Shown here piece by piece: positions 24,058 to 34,855 of a stretch of 64,000 nt of DNA (positions are counted from its first letter, which is position 1; each line of letters starts with the position of its first letter). The translations under genes were made by a program, and so were the position numbers. The notes below the pieces were generated by a model. That model had not been told where the DNA came from and did not search any database. It was given only the letters and a program-made list of their open reading frames with translations. The DNA is from Dermatemys mawii (Eukaryota > Chordata > Testudines > Dermatemydidae): positions 61,668,858 to 61,732,857 of the forward strand of contig ML677334.1 in NCBI GenBank assembly GCA_007922305.1, given 5' to 3'.

Positions 24058-24553
24058 TGAAAGCAGAATGTGTGTTTTAAGATGTGTTGTTCCATATTTT
24101 AGAACAGTACCCATGAAAGCTTCTACCATGGGATTACTGTGCTCAGTGTGGGCGGGTGGGGGATGGAGGAGCAGCAGCGATGGAGCTACTGCTTATTCCT
24201 GAACTAACAAAAATTATAGGAGCAACTTCAAACATGCAGCACATGTTTAAAACACAGTCATCTCTGCCTGATGAGCTCCAAATATAAATATCCTCCCTCC
24301 ACCACATGGGCCAGTAGTCCATGGGCACTTGAGACACTTCTGGTCTGTCCCTAGTTTGTGTGCCCTTAACCCAAGTAAGGGAGGCCCTTAAAAGAGTCAT
24401 GGTCTCCTTCTCTTCTCCTGGTCAGACAAAGCCCACAGAAACCCTCCCCTCCACATACATATTCAAAGTTGTGGGAAACACATTGTCAGTGAGTGAAAAT
24501 TTGCAGCTGTGTAACCAGGTTAGTTTATTTATTATTATTTTTTAGGTAAGCAG
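24058..24553. other. No recognisable feature
   Basis: Unique-looking sequence. The 85-codon minus-strand frame at 24143-24400 has no motif or splice context. Confidence 0.4.
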
Positions 24554-25916
24554 TGTCAGGATGAGCTCTACCCTGACATCTGGTGGTGAATTGTGGGAAT
24601 TGCAGTGAGTTGTGGAAAAGAACTTTGAGGCTGATCTTATTTGCATAGGCCCACCCACCGTGCCTACTCTGAGCTCACAGCAGCCCAAATGGTCACTTCG
24701 GCTGCTGTGGGTCCCCTAGTTTCTCTGTTATTGGGGCAGAAATGACAGTGTTGTTACCCTGATTATGTGAATTGAGGACTGTGGACATGTATTTGTTATG
24801 TACTTCTTTGTTATGATGGAGGGACTCACCATCATCTAGGTAGCACTCACTGGGCAAGGGATAGGGGTTCAAAACTCACTGAATTGGAGGGAGGCTATGA
24901 ATAGGCACCTATACCTTTTGGTGAGGGCCCTGTCTAAGGGCTCTACAGGTGTATTGCACCTTGCCTCTCTCAGCTGTGTAATGTCAGAGCTAATTTTTTA
25001 TTCCATTAGGAGTCTAGATTGAGCCTGCTGAGCTGAATTCACTCTGGGTCCAGTGGTGCACCTGCACTAAGGCCCCCCCTACTAAAAGCTGAAATCACTG
25101 AGCACTGTGTTAATTAGCGGGGCCTAAAGGTCTATTGCTGATCAGCTGACTGAGCCGAGCAGTTCCTGAAAATATTGTGGAGCAGCGCAGTTTGTGTGTC
25201 GGCTGGCAGGGCAGCCAGCGGAGCAGTTTGTGCTGTTGGCAGAGTGGCTGGCACAGCAGAGCAGCTCGTGTTGGCTGGCAGGGCGGCCAGCAAAGCAGTT
25301 TGCGCTGCTGGAGAAGTGGCTAGCGCAGCACAGAAGTTCGTGTGTCGGCTGGCAGAGCGGAGTCGAGCTGCTGCAGGCAGAGCGGCTGCCAGAGTGGAGC
25401 ATCTGGCAGAGCAACTGGCAGAGTAGAGTAGTTTGTGGGATGGCCTCGGAACACGTAAGGTGCCCCTTAACCTGCCCTCCATTTCCACCCAGGCTGGGAA
25501 GTAAGACTCTGCAGATTGACTTTTGAACTCTGCACTGACCAGGAACAGAGACTCTTGGGCTGTTGGACTTTTGGGACTATTGGGGGATTTTTGGGGTTGT
25601 GGGACTCAAGAACCAGAGGGAAGGACACAGCCTATTTGCTGGGAGAGGGGCTTCTGGTTCATGGTTTGTTTTATTAATCCTGTTTGTGGTGTTTCCCCAA
25701 TATAATGCCACATTGTTTCTCTGTTATTAAAAGACTTTTAGTACTCTCAGACTCTGTGCTTGCGAGAGGGGAAGTATTGTCTCTTAGAGGTGCCCAGAGG
25801 GGTGAAATATGGTTGTCCCAGGTCACTGGGTGGGAGCGCGAGCCGGTTTTGTATTGTGTTATTGGAATGAAACCCCTGGATACTGAACCCGGCCCTTGTT
25901 GCTGCCAACTCTGATG
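24554..25916 (+). mobile_element. Solo LTR-like element with internal minisatellite (about 1.36 kb)
   Basis: It starts TGTCAGGATGAGC and ends near CAACTCTGATG, which may be a decayed TGACA end; the inverse resembles the start. Flanks AGCAG (24549-24553) and GGCAG (25917-25921) match at 4 of 5 positions. An alternative right end is TTACA at 25931. TTATTAAAAG near 25724 could be a polyadenylation region. I recall the sequence as a turtle LTR. No internal retroviral region adjoins it. Confidence 0.6.
25181..25435 (+). repeat. GC-rich minisatellite with alternating A-B subunits inside the LTR
   Basis: Subunit A (TCGGCTGGCAGGGC-type, about 35-41 nt) alternates with subunit B (GAGCAGTTTGTGCTG-type, about 37 nt). 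A1 is near 25181, B1 near 25222, A2 near 25259, B2 near 25294 and A3 near 25331, with decayed units following. The repeat explains long Ala/Thr-rich or Ala/Val-rich open frames on both strands, which are not genes. Confidence 0.8.
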
Positions 25917-26269
25917 GGCAGAAGGGTTACATTTATATAAAGGCTACTTGTGAAGTAGAAAGTGAAGAATTTGGCCCACAGCCTAAATTCAAACTGTAAT
26001 TTTATTTAATTTATGATGTCACAGTTAAGTTAACATTTAAGTTAAGGTTTATGTGTAATAGGTACCCTCTTGAACGCAGCCCATCCATCAGATGATTTTA
26101 TATCAGGGAAACTAGTCCTTTTAATGACTTGTGACAGTGCTGTGAATCACATCAAGCATTAGCTTATTTTGTTTTTCCCTATTTGGGAGCAAGAACAGTG
26201 TGACATTTGCCTGCTGATGTCTGGTCAAATAAAGATTAAATTGCTCTAACGGTATCAATGAAATTGACA

Positions 26270-26287
26270 CCCCCCCCCCCCCCCCCC
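26270..26287. repeat. (C)18 homopolymer
   Basis: A run of 18 C residues. Confidence 0.95.
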
Positions 26288-27667
26288 TTCCCAAAAAAAT
26301 CCAGACCTGAAAGAGGCATCCACTAACTATAGTGGAGTGTAGAGGTTAATTTTTGTTTTCCAAAATAAGGCCTCTTCTGTTTCTGAACAACTGTCTACTT
26401 TTGAGAGATGATACCTAATGGCATTCTTGTACGTGTGAGATTAAGAATTGCCTGAAAAAAAATTTTTTTTTAGAGTATAATAGTTTAAAAGACATGATCT
26501 GCAATCTTTCCATAGTTGGAGACTGTGACATACTGCCTCGTCTTCTGAATTCAGAAATGAATTATCCATCACTGAAAGAGGAAAACTGCAGTTCTGAGTG
26601 TTAATGTTGGAGGATAATCATTCAGTTCCAGCTTTGGGGTTTTCATTGATGACCAAAGACACTGTTATCATGGTATGATCTAGGAAAGGATGTTTAAAAC
26701 CTAGTTTAGCAGCACCATTAAGCTTTTTTGAGATAAAGTAGGTTGAGGCCATAGAAATCTGGGGCCTGTGAAAACTTCAGCTGAGACTGGTCTGAACAGA
26801 GGGAGAACTACTATAGAAAAGTAACAAACAGGCAGAATGGATTTTGGAGGAATGATGGAAGGATGAATAAAATAAATTGATCACAGAGGAGATAAAGACA
26901 AAAGTGAAGAAGGTTGGAAGATAGCAAGAGAAGCAGGTGTTTTGTTTGTATTTATTAATTATTTGTTGATATTGCTGACAGGTTGGGACAATGCTGGCAA
27001 CCCTATGAAAAGAGATAGTTATTGCCCCACAGATCTTCCAGTCTACATTTAACATACAAAACATTTCAGGTGTGTGCCGTATACAGATTAGAGGGTTAAC
27101 ATCACTATTGTCCAAGTATTATTAGTGAATATAATTGAACTGATTTATGTAAGAAGCTAGTCTTTTGGAGGAGAGGTTTCTGTTGAGAAAAGAAATCCAT
27201 GCAGAGAATGGTGGGAGAAGGTGGTGATCATAAGGTGTGTTCCCTGTGAATAATTTCCACACACATCCGAAGAAATTATATATGTGCTGCATGTCCAGAA
27301 TTGCCACCCCAATAAAATGGAGCCACCTGCCATAACTAGTTGCCTCCCAGTCTGAGTGGGTGGGGCTAATGTGGTTAAGTGATAGCCTGATGAACATAAA
27401 AATGGTTGTGAGAACTCAGAGTGGAACTATAGGAAGAAGGTTCTTGTAGAAGGCAGGGAACTCTTCTGAGTGGCAGAGTGAGAGGGACTTAGGGAATGCA
27501 ACCTGGTAATTACAACTCTTTAACAGATCAGATAAGGGAAAGAATTGAAGGAAGACCAAAAGGTGGGCTGACAAAAGTAGAAGAATCTGTTTGGTTATAT
27601 GTCTGGACTTCTGTTACCCTAGAAGTGGTTCAATTTTAGTGACTTGGCTAGGGGGCCAAGCAACATC

Positions 27668-27752
27668 ACTGAACCAGTGTGGAGGCTGAAGGAACCTACT
27701 AACTTACTACACTGACCCAGTGTGAAGGCTGAAGGAACCTACTAACTACACT
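27668..27752. repeat. Tandem duplication, 43-bp period, two copies
   Basis: Units begin at 27668 and 27711. Both read ACTGAMCCAGTGTGRAGGCT and continue GAAGGAACCTACTAAC, with a few differences. Confidence 0.92.
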
Positions 27753-29062
27753 TAGGGTTGGCAATATTGCGAATTGAGGCTAAAGTCCTTTATTTGAGGA
27801 TTGGGATCAAAACCCCTGATCCAGTTTGTATCCTGAAAAAATTGAATTTTTTTTTCAATGTTACGGGTTAAGTGTTAGCCAGTTATTTCTGTTTCGTCTG
27901 CTAGTAACCAAGAATTCATTGACAGGCAGTAACATGGCTCATCTGAGACATCTGAAATATTGTAACATAAAATGCTTATTTTTCTATCTTCTAATCTGAA
28001 GACAGTGCACAAGTGGAGGCTCTTATTAAAGCAAATATCAGGTGAAGTGCATTTCCCTGTTCTTGCTTTGAATAAATACCTGGAAACCACTAAAAACAGA
28101 TGCCTTGCAAGAGCAATTTTAAGCAATTATGTATGTTTTTACATTGAAAATATGTTGATAGTATAACAGCTGTGACAGATCATTCCAAAACACCTTGTGT
28201 AGTACTAATTGAGGTATGTTCACCAATTTACTAATCTCTGTGGGGAAAGTGTTGATGCTCGTCTTTTTTGTCTCTAAGAAATATTGACAGATTACATAAA
28301 GATTTGACTGAGCAGGTGACAAGTTCTAATAAAGAATGTTTAATTTTAAGTTCTTTGGCCAAAAAATAGTAACATGCAAAAGAAATCAAGTTCTTCCTTT
28401 CTTTTTCATCAGTGTGGGAGAAGAGTCATAAAAACAATCAGTTCTGGCCTATCCACTAAGCTCAAAAAGATAATCAGGTGTAATGTTATAACCCATGGCT
28501 AGTTTAAACAGTTGTCATATCACTTCTTAATCATCTCTCAGGACTGACCAGTCCCAGTCTAATACTGATATCATCTTATACTACCATTCCATCATTTTAC
28601 TTACCATTTTTAGTTTTATGCTATGCAACATCTAACTAAATGCTGACTTTTTTCGATATGGTGGCCCAAGTACATAAGAGCATAAGAATGGCCATATTGG
28701 GTCAGACCAATGATCCATCTTACCCAGTATCCTGTCTCTGACAGTGGCTTTGCCAGACACTGTAGAAGGAATGAACATATTAGGGCAATTTCAAGTTATC
28801 ACCTCCTGTTGTCCAGTCTCGATTTCTGGAAGTCAGAGGTTTAGGGACAACATGGGTATGTGGTTTCATCCCTGACCATCTTGGCTAATAACCATTGATG
28901 GACCTATTCTCCATGAATTTACCTTATTCTTTTTTTTTAAACCAAGTTACAATTTTAGCTTTTACAACATCACCTGGCAACAAATTTCACAGGCTATGCT
29001 TTCTTTTGTGTGTGTTAAACCTGCTGCCTATTAATTTCATAGCGTGATCCCTAGCTCTTGTG

Positions 29063-29335
29063 TTATATAAAGGAGATAAATAACATTTCCTTATTTACGT
29101 TCTCCTCCCCATTCAAGATTTTATAGACCTCTATCATATTTCCCCTTATACATCTCTTTTCTGAGCTGAATGGTCCCAGTCTTTTTATGCTCTCCTCATA
29201 TAGAAGCTGTGCCATAGTTCTAATTATCTTTGTAGTATTTCTCTTCATCTTTTCCAATTCTAATGTATTTTTTCCCCTTTTTTTAAGATAAGGCCATTGG
29301 AACTGCACACAGCATTCAAGGTGTGGGCACACCAT
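29063..29335 (-). pseudogene. CR1 reverse transcriptase C-terminal remnant
   Basis: A 90-codon frame reads MVCPHLECCVQFQWPYLKK and then IIRTMAQLLYEESIKRLGPF, FSSEKRCIRGNMIEVYKILN. This matches the conserved C-terminal stretch of CR1 ORF2. It belongs to the surrounding CR1 copy. Confidence 0.85.
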
Positions 29336-31508
29336 GGATTTATATAGTGGCTTTATGATATTTTCTGTCTTATTGTCTATCCCTTTCCTAATGGTTCCTA
29401 GCTTTTTTGAGTGCCACTGAACATTGAACGTATATTTTTCAGAGAGCTATCCACAATGACTCCAAGTTGTCTTTCCTAAGTAGTAACAGCAGCTTAGAAT
29501 CCATCACTTTGTATATGTAGTTGGGGTTATGTTTTTCAATGTGCATTACTTTGCAATTATCAATGATGAATTTCATCTGCCATTTTGTTATATATCATCC
29601 AGTTTGGGGAGATCCTTCTGTCCTAAGCTTTGGACTTAACTATGTCGAGTAATTTTTATATTGTCTGCAAACTTTGCCACCTCATTGTTTACCCCTTTTA
29701 CCAGATTGTTTAGGGAATATGTTGACCATCAACCATCACTGGTTTAAGTACAGATCCTTGGGGGACCCCTCTATTTATTTGTGTGTGTCTACTGGGAAAA
29801 CTGGCCATTTATTCCTACCCCTTGTTTCCTATCTTTTAACTAGCTATAGATCCAAAAGGACTTTCCCTCTTCTCCTATGATGGCTTACTTTGCTTAAGAG
29901 CCTTTGGTGTGAGACCTTGTCAAAGGCTTTTTGAAAGTCTTAAATATGCTATATCCACTGGATAACCCTTGTCCACATGTCTGATACACCTTCCCAACCC
30001 CCAGCAAAGTATTCTAATAGATTAGTGAGACATGATTTAACTTTACAAAAGACGTTACCTCTTCCACAACACATCATCTTCATCTGTGTGTTTGAAAATT
30101 CTGTTCTTTATTGCAGTTTTCAGCCAATTTGCCTAGTATTGAAATTAGGTTGAGCAGCCTATAATTGCCTCTTTTAAAAATTGTCACTTTAGCTGCCTTC
30201 CAGTCATCTGGTACAGAGGCTAATTTAAGTGATAGGTTACATATCACAATTAGTAGTTCTGCAATTTCATATTTCAGTTCTTTCGGAACTCTTGGGTGAA
30301 TACCCCATTGTCCCTGTGACTGATTACCATTTAATGTATCGATTTATTCCAAAACTTCCTTTATTGACACTTCAATTTGTGACAGTTTTCAGATTTGTCA
30401 CCTAAAAAGAATGGGCCAGGTATGGGAATCTTCCTCACATCTTCTATAGTGAAGACCTATGCAAAAATTTATTTAGCTTTTCTGCAATGACCTTATCTTC
30501 CTTGAATGCTCCTTTAGCACTTCGTTCATCCAGAGGCCCCATGGGTTGTTTGACAGGCTTCCTGCTTCTGATGTACTTCAAAAAAACTGCTATTAGGTCT
30601 TGTGTCTTTAGCTAGTTGCTTTTCAAGTTCTTTTTTGGCCTGCCTTATTATACTTTTATACTTGACTTGCCAGAATTAATGCTCCTTTCTATTTTCCTCA
30701 CTAGGATTTGACTTTCAACTTTTAAAGAATATCCTTTTCCCTCTTTTTCCTCTGCTGTTTAGCCAGCATGTCATTTTTAAATCTTCTTACAGTCTTTACT
30801 GTGTTTATTTACTTACTGTGTTTTATTGGGAGCATACATTTAGCGTGAGCCTATTTTATGGCATTTTTAAATCTCCATGCAGTTTGCAGGCAGTTCATCC
30901 TTGTGACTGCTCCTTTTAATTTCTGTCTAACTAGCTTTGTCATTTTTTGTGTAGTTCCCCATTTTGAGTTAAATGCATCTGTGCTGGGTTTCTTTGGCAT
31001 TTTTCTCCATACCAGGATGTTAAATTTAATTACATTATGTTCGCTATTAATGAGCAGTTCAGCTATGTTCACCTCCTTGGACTAGATCCTGTGCTCAATT
31101 TAAGCTTATATGAACACTTGCTTCTCTCTTGTGGGTTCCAGGAAAAGCTGCTGCAAGAAGCAGTCATTAACGGTGTATACCTCTGTATCTCTTTCTGCGG
31201 TGACACATACCCGGGCAACATGGAGATAACTGAAGTCCCCTATGATTTTTTTTATTTATTTTCCTTTCGCATTTCACAACGGTTAGGTGCTTGATAGTAT
31301 ATTCCACTGGTCACTCTTATTTATTGTTCATCTGTTCATCATGGGATTTTTATCTATAGGGCTTCTATGGTACAATTTGATTTATTTAAGATTGCTATTA
31401 TATTTTACTCTGTTTTCTTTCACATGTAGTGCCACTCCCCCCCTGCATGACTTACTCTCATTCCTATATATTTTGAACCCCAGTATTAGTCTTCCATCAG
31501 TTATTCCT

Positions 31509-31899
31509 AAGGCTGTGAGTCTGTCATGGAAGTCACATATTCTGTGTCTTTCTGGACTTCTGGTACTTGGTGTGGTTGACCCCAGGGCTGCCCAAGCAGC
31601 TGGCCCTGGGTTGGTTGGTCACCTGAAGGCTGTCCCAAAGGCCATCAGATTAGCGATCCCCAGGGGTCTTGGAGCAGCAGATGGTGGGAGGCAGTCAGCC
31701 CCTGCCACCAGAGCAGGGGCCAGCTGTCTGCCCACGGGGCCTCCCAGAGCAATGGTGCCCCAGGGCTCCAGGAGCTGCTAAGTTTTAGTCAGGGATATAG
31801 TAAAAGTTATGGACAGGTAAAGGGCTGTGGATTTTTTTTTATTGCCCATAACCTGTCCATGACTTTTACTAAAAATACCCATGATTAAATTTTAGCCTT
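31509..31899. mobile_element. MITE nested in CR1, with a strong internal hairpin
   Basis: The outer ends are AAGGCTGTGAGT (31509) and the inverse of ATTTTAGCCTT (31899), both followed inward by TCATGG-like sequence. A hairpin has arms TAGTAAAAGTTATGGACAGG (31798-31817) and its inverse (31852-31871), 19 of 20 identical. The middle is GC-rich, unlike the flanks. CR1 sequence lies on both sides. I could not identify a target duplication, so the exact ends are uncertain. The 164-codon plus frame crossing it is not a gene. Confidence 0.65.
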
Positions 31900-31980
31900 C
31901 AGTTTCTGTTGTTGCTTATTCTTAACATCCTTACTGAAAGGGGAGGGAGGGAAAGCATAAAAATTAAATAAAAAATAATG

Positions 31981-34181
31981 ATACATCCATATAGAGTATC
32001 TAATATACTACCTTTTTTTTATTAACAGCCTTCAAAATGTCACATTTCGAACTAGAGTTCCTTCTGAGTCTCCATCGAACATGGACCAATTGAGCAACAG
32101 CTAAAACAATTACGATGTTATTTATGAATTTGTCAGATCTTTTTTTTTACTCATAAATATAAATGTTTTCTCCCTGAGAATCTCTAGAGTAATCATAACC
32201 AGTGTGTGTTTGGGATTTTACATAATTTATTTATCTGGGTTACTCCCGAGTACACAAGTTTCAAGAATTCAGATATTGGCATTCTGCAAAGATGAAATTT
32301 TGATAGTTTGTCCCTACCAGCACTAGGAAAAAGCTGTTTATCCTATATTATACGCAAAACATATGACCAGACCAGTAAGTCTTAGGTTATGGTGGCATGT
32401 AGATTACATGTACTTCATGCCCTCTTTATCATGGGTACACATAGCAGTGTAGAGGGTGAGGCTTAAGCGTGCAGAGAAAAGATATGCCAGAACGTTAGGG
32501 TGCACACCGTACATGGCTCCCAAGCAGTGCCTCTCCATCTACACTGCTATTTTTAACAGTGTCCCACTCCCCTCTGCCAGATACTTTCCCCAGTATAGGG
32601 AAAGATTCTGGCAGTGGGGGAAGGCAGCTCTCTCCCTCTCATTTCTCCTCTCCTTGGAGGCAGACTCAAGAGTAACTCCATTGTAATCAGTGCAAAAGCG
32701 TGATGTTGTTATTAGTAAATATTAACGTTAGTCTTTTTTTCCTGTATAGTAAATCCATTTTCATATTATCTATTCCCCCAGAATTGCTTACAATATTAGC
32801 AAAGAGTGTCAATCTCCTCAACGTGGTTTGAGCAACACGGTGGTCATAGTCACCTGGAACTTCCAGGCCAGCCTCTTCCTGCCAGGCTCCTCTGCCCCTC
32901 ATCAGGTATGACAGAACGACACAAGCACTGGGTAAAACCAAAAAGGTGGCCTATATGAGAGACAGCTTTCTCACACTTGGCAGAGGCTCCGAGGCAACTG
33001 ACCCTAATTCCCTCAGCTACAGGCCCTACCACATACCTCTTTCATCTAGTCCCCTCTCTCCACTGGTCCCACTAAGAGCAAACTGATCCAAAATGAAGGA
33101 GCCATAAGACTTCCTTCAAAGAAAAGTTCTCAGGGTTGTAGTCCTCTTCTTCTTCATTTGGAAGTGTGTGGGGGAAGTCAGAGCTATTCTGGATCATAAA
33201 AGGATCAACGAGTGAATGAAAAAAACAAAATTCTGGATGGAGTTTCTAGTGCCATGCTATGTCAGGGTAGTCTGACAATCTCAGTGGAACTGGCAGACTC
33301 ATATCTCCACGTACCCATCTGCCTGTTCCATTCTTCTGACCTGAAGAAGAGCTCTGCACTGCATAGAGAAATTATTTAGGATCTGCAGAGAGCCACATAA
33401 TGAACATACTCCTTGCCAAATCTTTCTTACCCAAGATATTTGGAAGACTTCTAAAACAAAGCCATGTGGTAGCTGAAAGTTTAATCAACACAATTAGATC
33501 TTGCATCTGAGCTCTTACTTTGTTGTAACAGAACACTTGTATTTATTTATGAATGCTGTAAACTAGGAATTTTTGAAAGGCCCGTTATGATATCATGCTG
33601 TTGAGTTTATTTACTGGAATGTAGCTTTTGTGGTGACACATAGTCAAAATGAATAGAGAACATCAAATATGCAGATCACAGAATGAAAATGTAGAGCTTA
33701 AAATAATATAAATATTAAACAAAAAGAAGGGGAAAACCAACAAGAAACATAAAATAATCAAATGATCTGTTCTCTGAGGAATAAAGCTTCCTGCATCTAA
33801 ACCCCTCCTCATTTTATTTCTTTTATTGCCTCCCTAGAGTCCTTCTATCCAGTATTGTTTTGACATGCTCTTGATCCAATTTAGACTGCAATCTGAAAAG
33901 CAGGGGGAACTCGTCTGTATCTGTTTGTTGATTTCTGTACTCATCTACAATGCAATATAAATGTTGTAGGCAGGCCTCCTGATAGATTAAGGTTGCCCAA
34001 CACAAGACTGTATACTCAGCTGCTTATAACTTTTGCCAAACTTCAACCATTTGCACTGATTTTTTTTTAATTATGGTGTTTTGCCCATTTAAAATTTTTG
34101 TCTATCTTTCTTTTGAAGAGCTTGAGCATCCCCATGCTTTGGAACAGGGACTTAAAATTTTACAGGAGATTGATCTCTATT
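31981..34181. other. No recognisable feature
   Basis: Unique-looking intronic sequence with short A/T tracts. Short open frames carry no recognisable motif. Confidence 0.4.
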
Positions 34182-34455
34182 GGTATGTATACACTACAAG
34201 TGGATACCTGCGGCTTGCTTATGCCAGATGACTGGCTTGCAGAGCTCGGGCTAAGGGGCCATTCAATTGTGGTGTAGACAGTCAGTCATGGGCTGGAACC
34301 TGGTCTCTAGGACCCTCTCACATCATAGGGTCCGGACATCCAGGTTCCAGCCTGAAGCCAAATGTCCACATTACAATTTAAACAGCCCTTTAGCCTGAGC
34401 CTGAGCCAAGTGACCCAGGCCAGCTGCGGGTGTCTAACTGCAGTATGGACGTACC
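34182..34455. mobile_element. Foldback MITE (about 274 bp)
   Basis: It begins GGTATGTATACACTAC and ends with the inverse of GGTACGTCCATACTG. The two halves fold on one another: GGGCTGGAACCTGG with AGGACCCT on the left pairs with AGGGTCC and CCAGGTTCCAGCC on the right, and GGGCTAAGGGG pairs with CCCTTTAGCC. The length and terminal TATGT motif fit short PIF/Harbinger- or hAT-like MITEs. The target duplication is unclear. Confidence 0.75.
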
Positions 34456-34778
34456 TTGTGTCAGGGATGTACCTTTTACTCTTTCTGTGAAAATCATCCC
34501 AAAGTGGACCAAGTTATAAACCTGGGAAAAATCACATTTTGCACATGCTCCATCAAGACTTGATAGAGCGTAACTGCCAAAATTTCCAAAGAGTCCATAC
34601 TCCTTGAACCTCCCTCAGCTCCTGGTGCTGACCAGACTCTGCACGTGCCATCCCACAAAGTAAATGAGTGTGCTCCATTCCCTTACAGCTCTGGTGTGTG
34701 ACACATGTAATGCATCAGGAGAAGGCAATATACTATATAGTATGTCTTAGCCCACACAATCTTATGATCCAAAACATC

Positions 34779-34853
34779 TGTTAGTCAATAAGGTGCTACA
34801 AGACTCTTTGTTGCTTTTGCAGATCCAGACTAACACAGCTACCCCTCTGATAA
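34779..34853 (-). mobile_element. Partial copy of the Penelope-type terminal repeat
   Basis: Read on the minus strand: GGGGTAGCTGTGTTAGTCTG, then GCAAAAGCAACAAAGAGTC, then TAGCACCTTATTGACTAAC. It aligns with 5293-5360. One arm only. Confidence 0.8.
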
Positions 34854-34855
34854 TG

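Larger units (their letters stand above)
25932..28671. other. Mostly unique sequence; no gene recognised
   Basis: It contains a C18 run and a 43-bp tandem duplication (listed separately). The part at 27120-27660 reads like an old dispersed repeat, but I could not find its termini. Short open frames lack motifs. Confidence 0.4.
28672..31980 (-). mobile_element. CR1 LINE, second long minus-strand copy, interrupted by a MITE
   Basis: The 3' terminus is at 28672 (ACATAAGAGCATAAGAATGG, the inverse of the end seen at 4892). The RT C-terminal part follows on the minus strand at 29063-29335 (MVCPHLECCVQFQWP, KRNTTKIIRTM, LFSSEKRCIRGNMIEVYK), then degraded RT to about 30400. The endonuclease end is at 30851-31072 (SEHNVIKFNI, where the usual SDH is SEH). 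CR1-like sequence resumes after the MITE (31900 onward, AGTTTCTG block). Many stops and frameshifts mean it is inactive. The right edge is approximate. Confidence 0.87.

Noticed and set aside
25132..25526. Long Ala/Thr-rich (minus) and Ala/Val-rich (plus) open frames
   Set aside because: They come from the GC-rich minisatellite in the LTR. The composition is repetitive, with no domain or splice context.
31287..31781. 164-codon plus-strand open frame
   Set aside because: It crosses from antisense CR1 into a nested MITE. The two parts have unrelated origins and no conserved motif.
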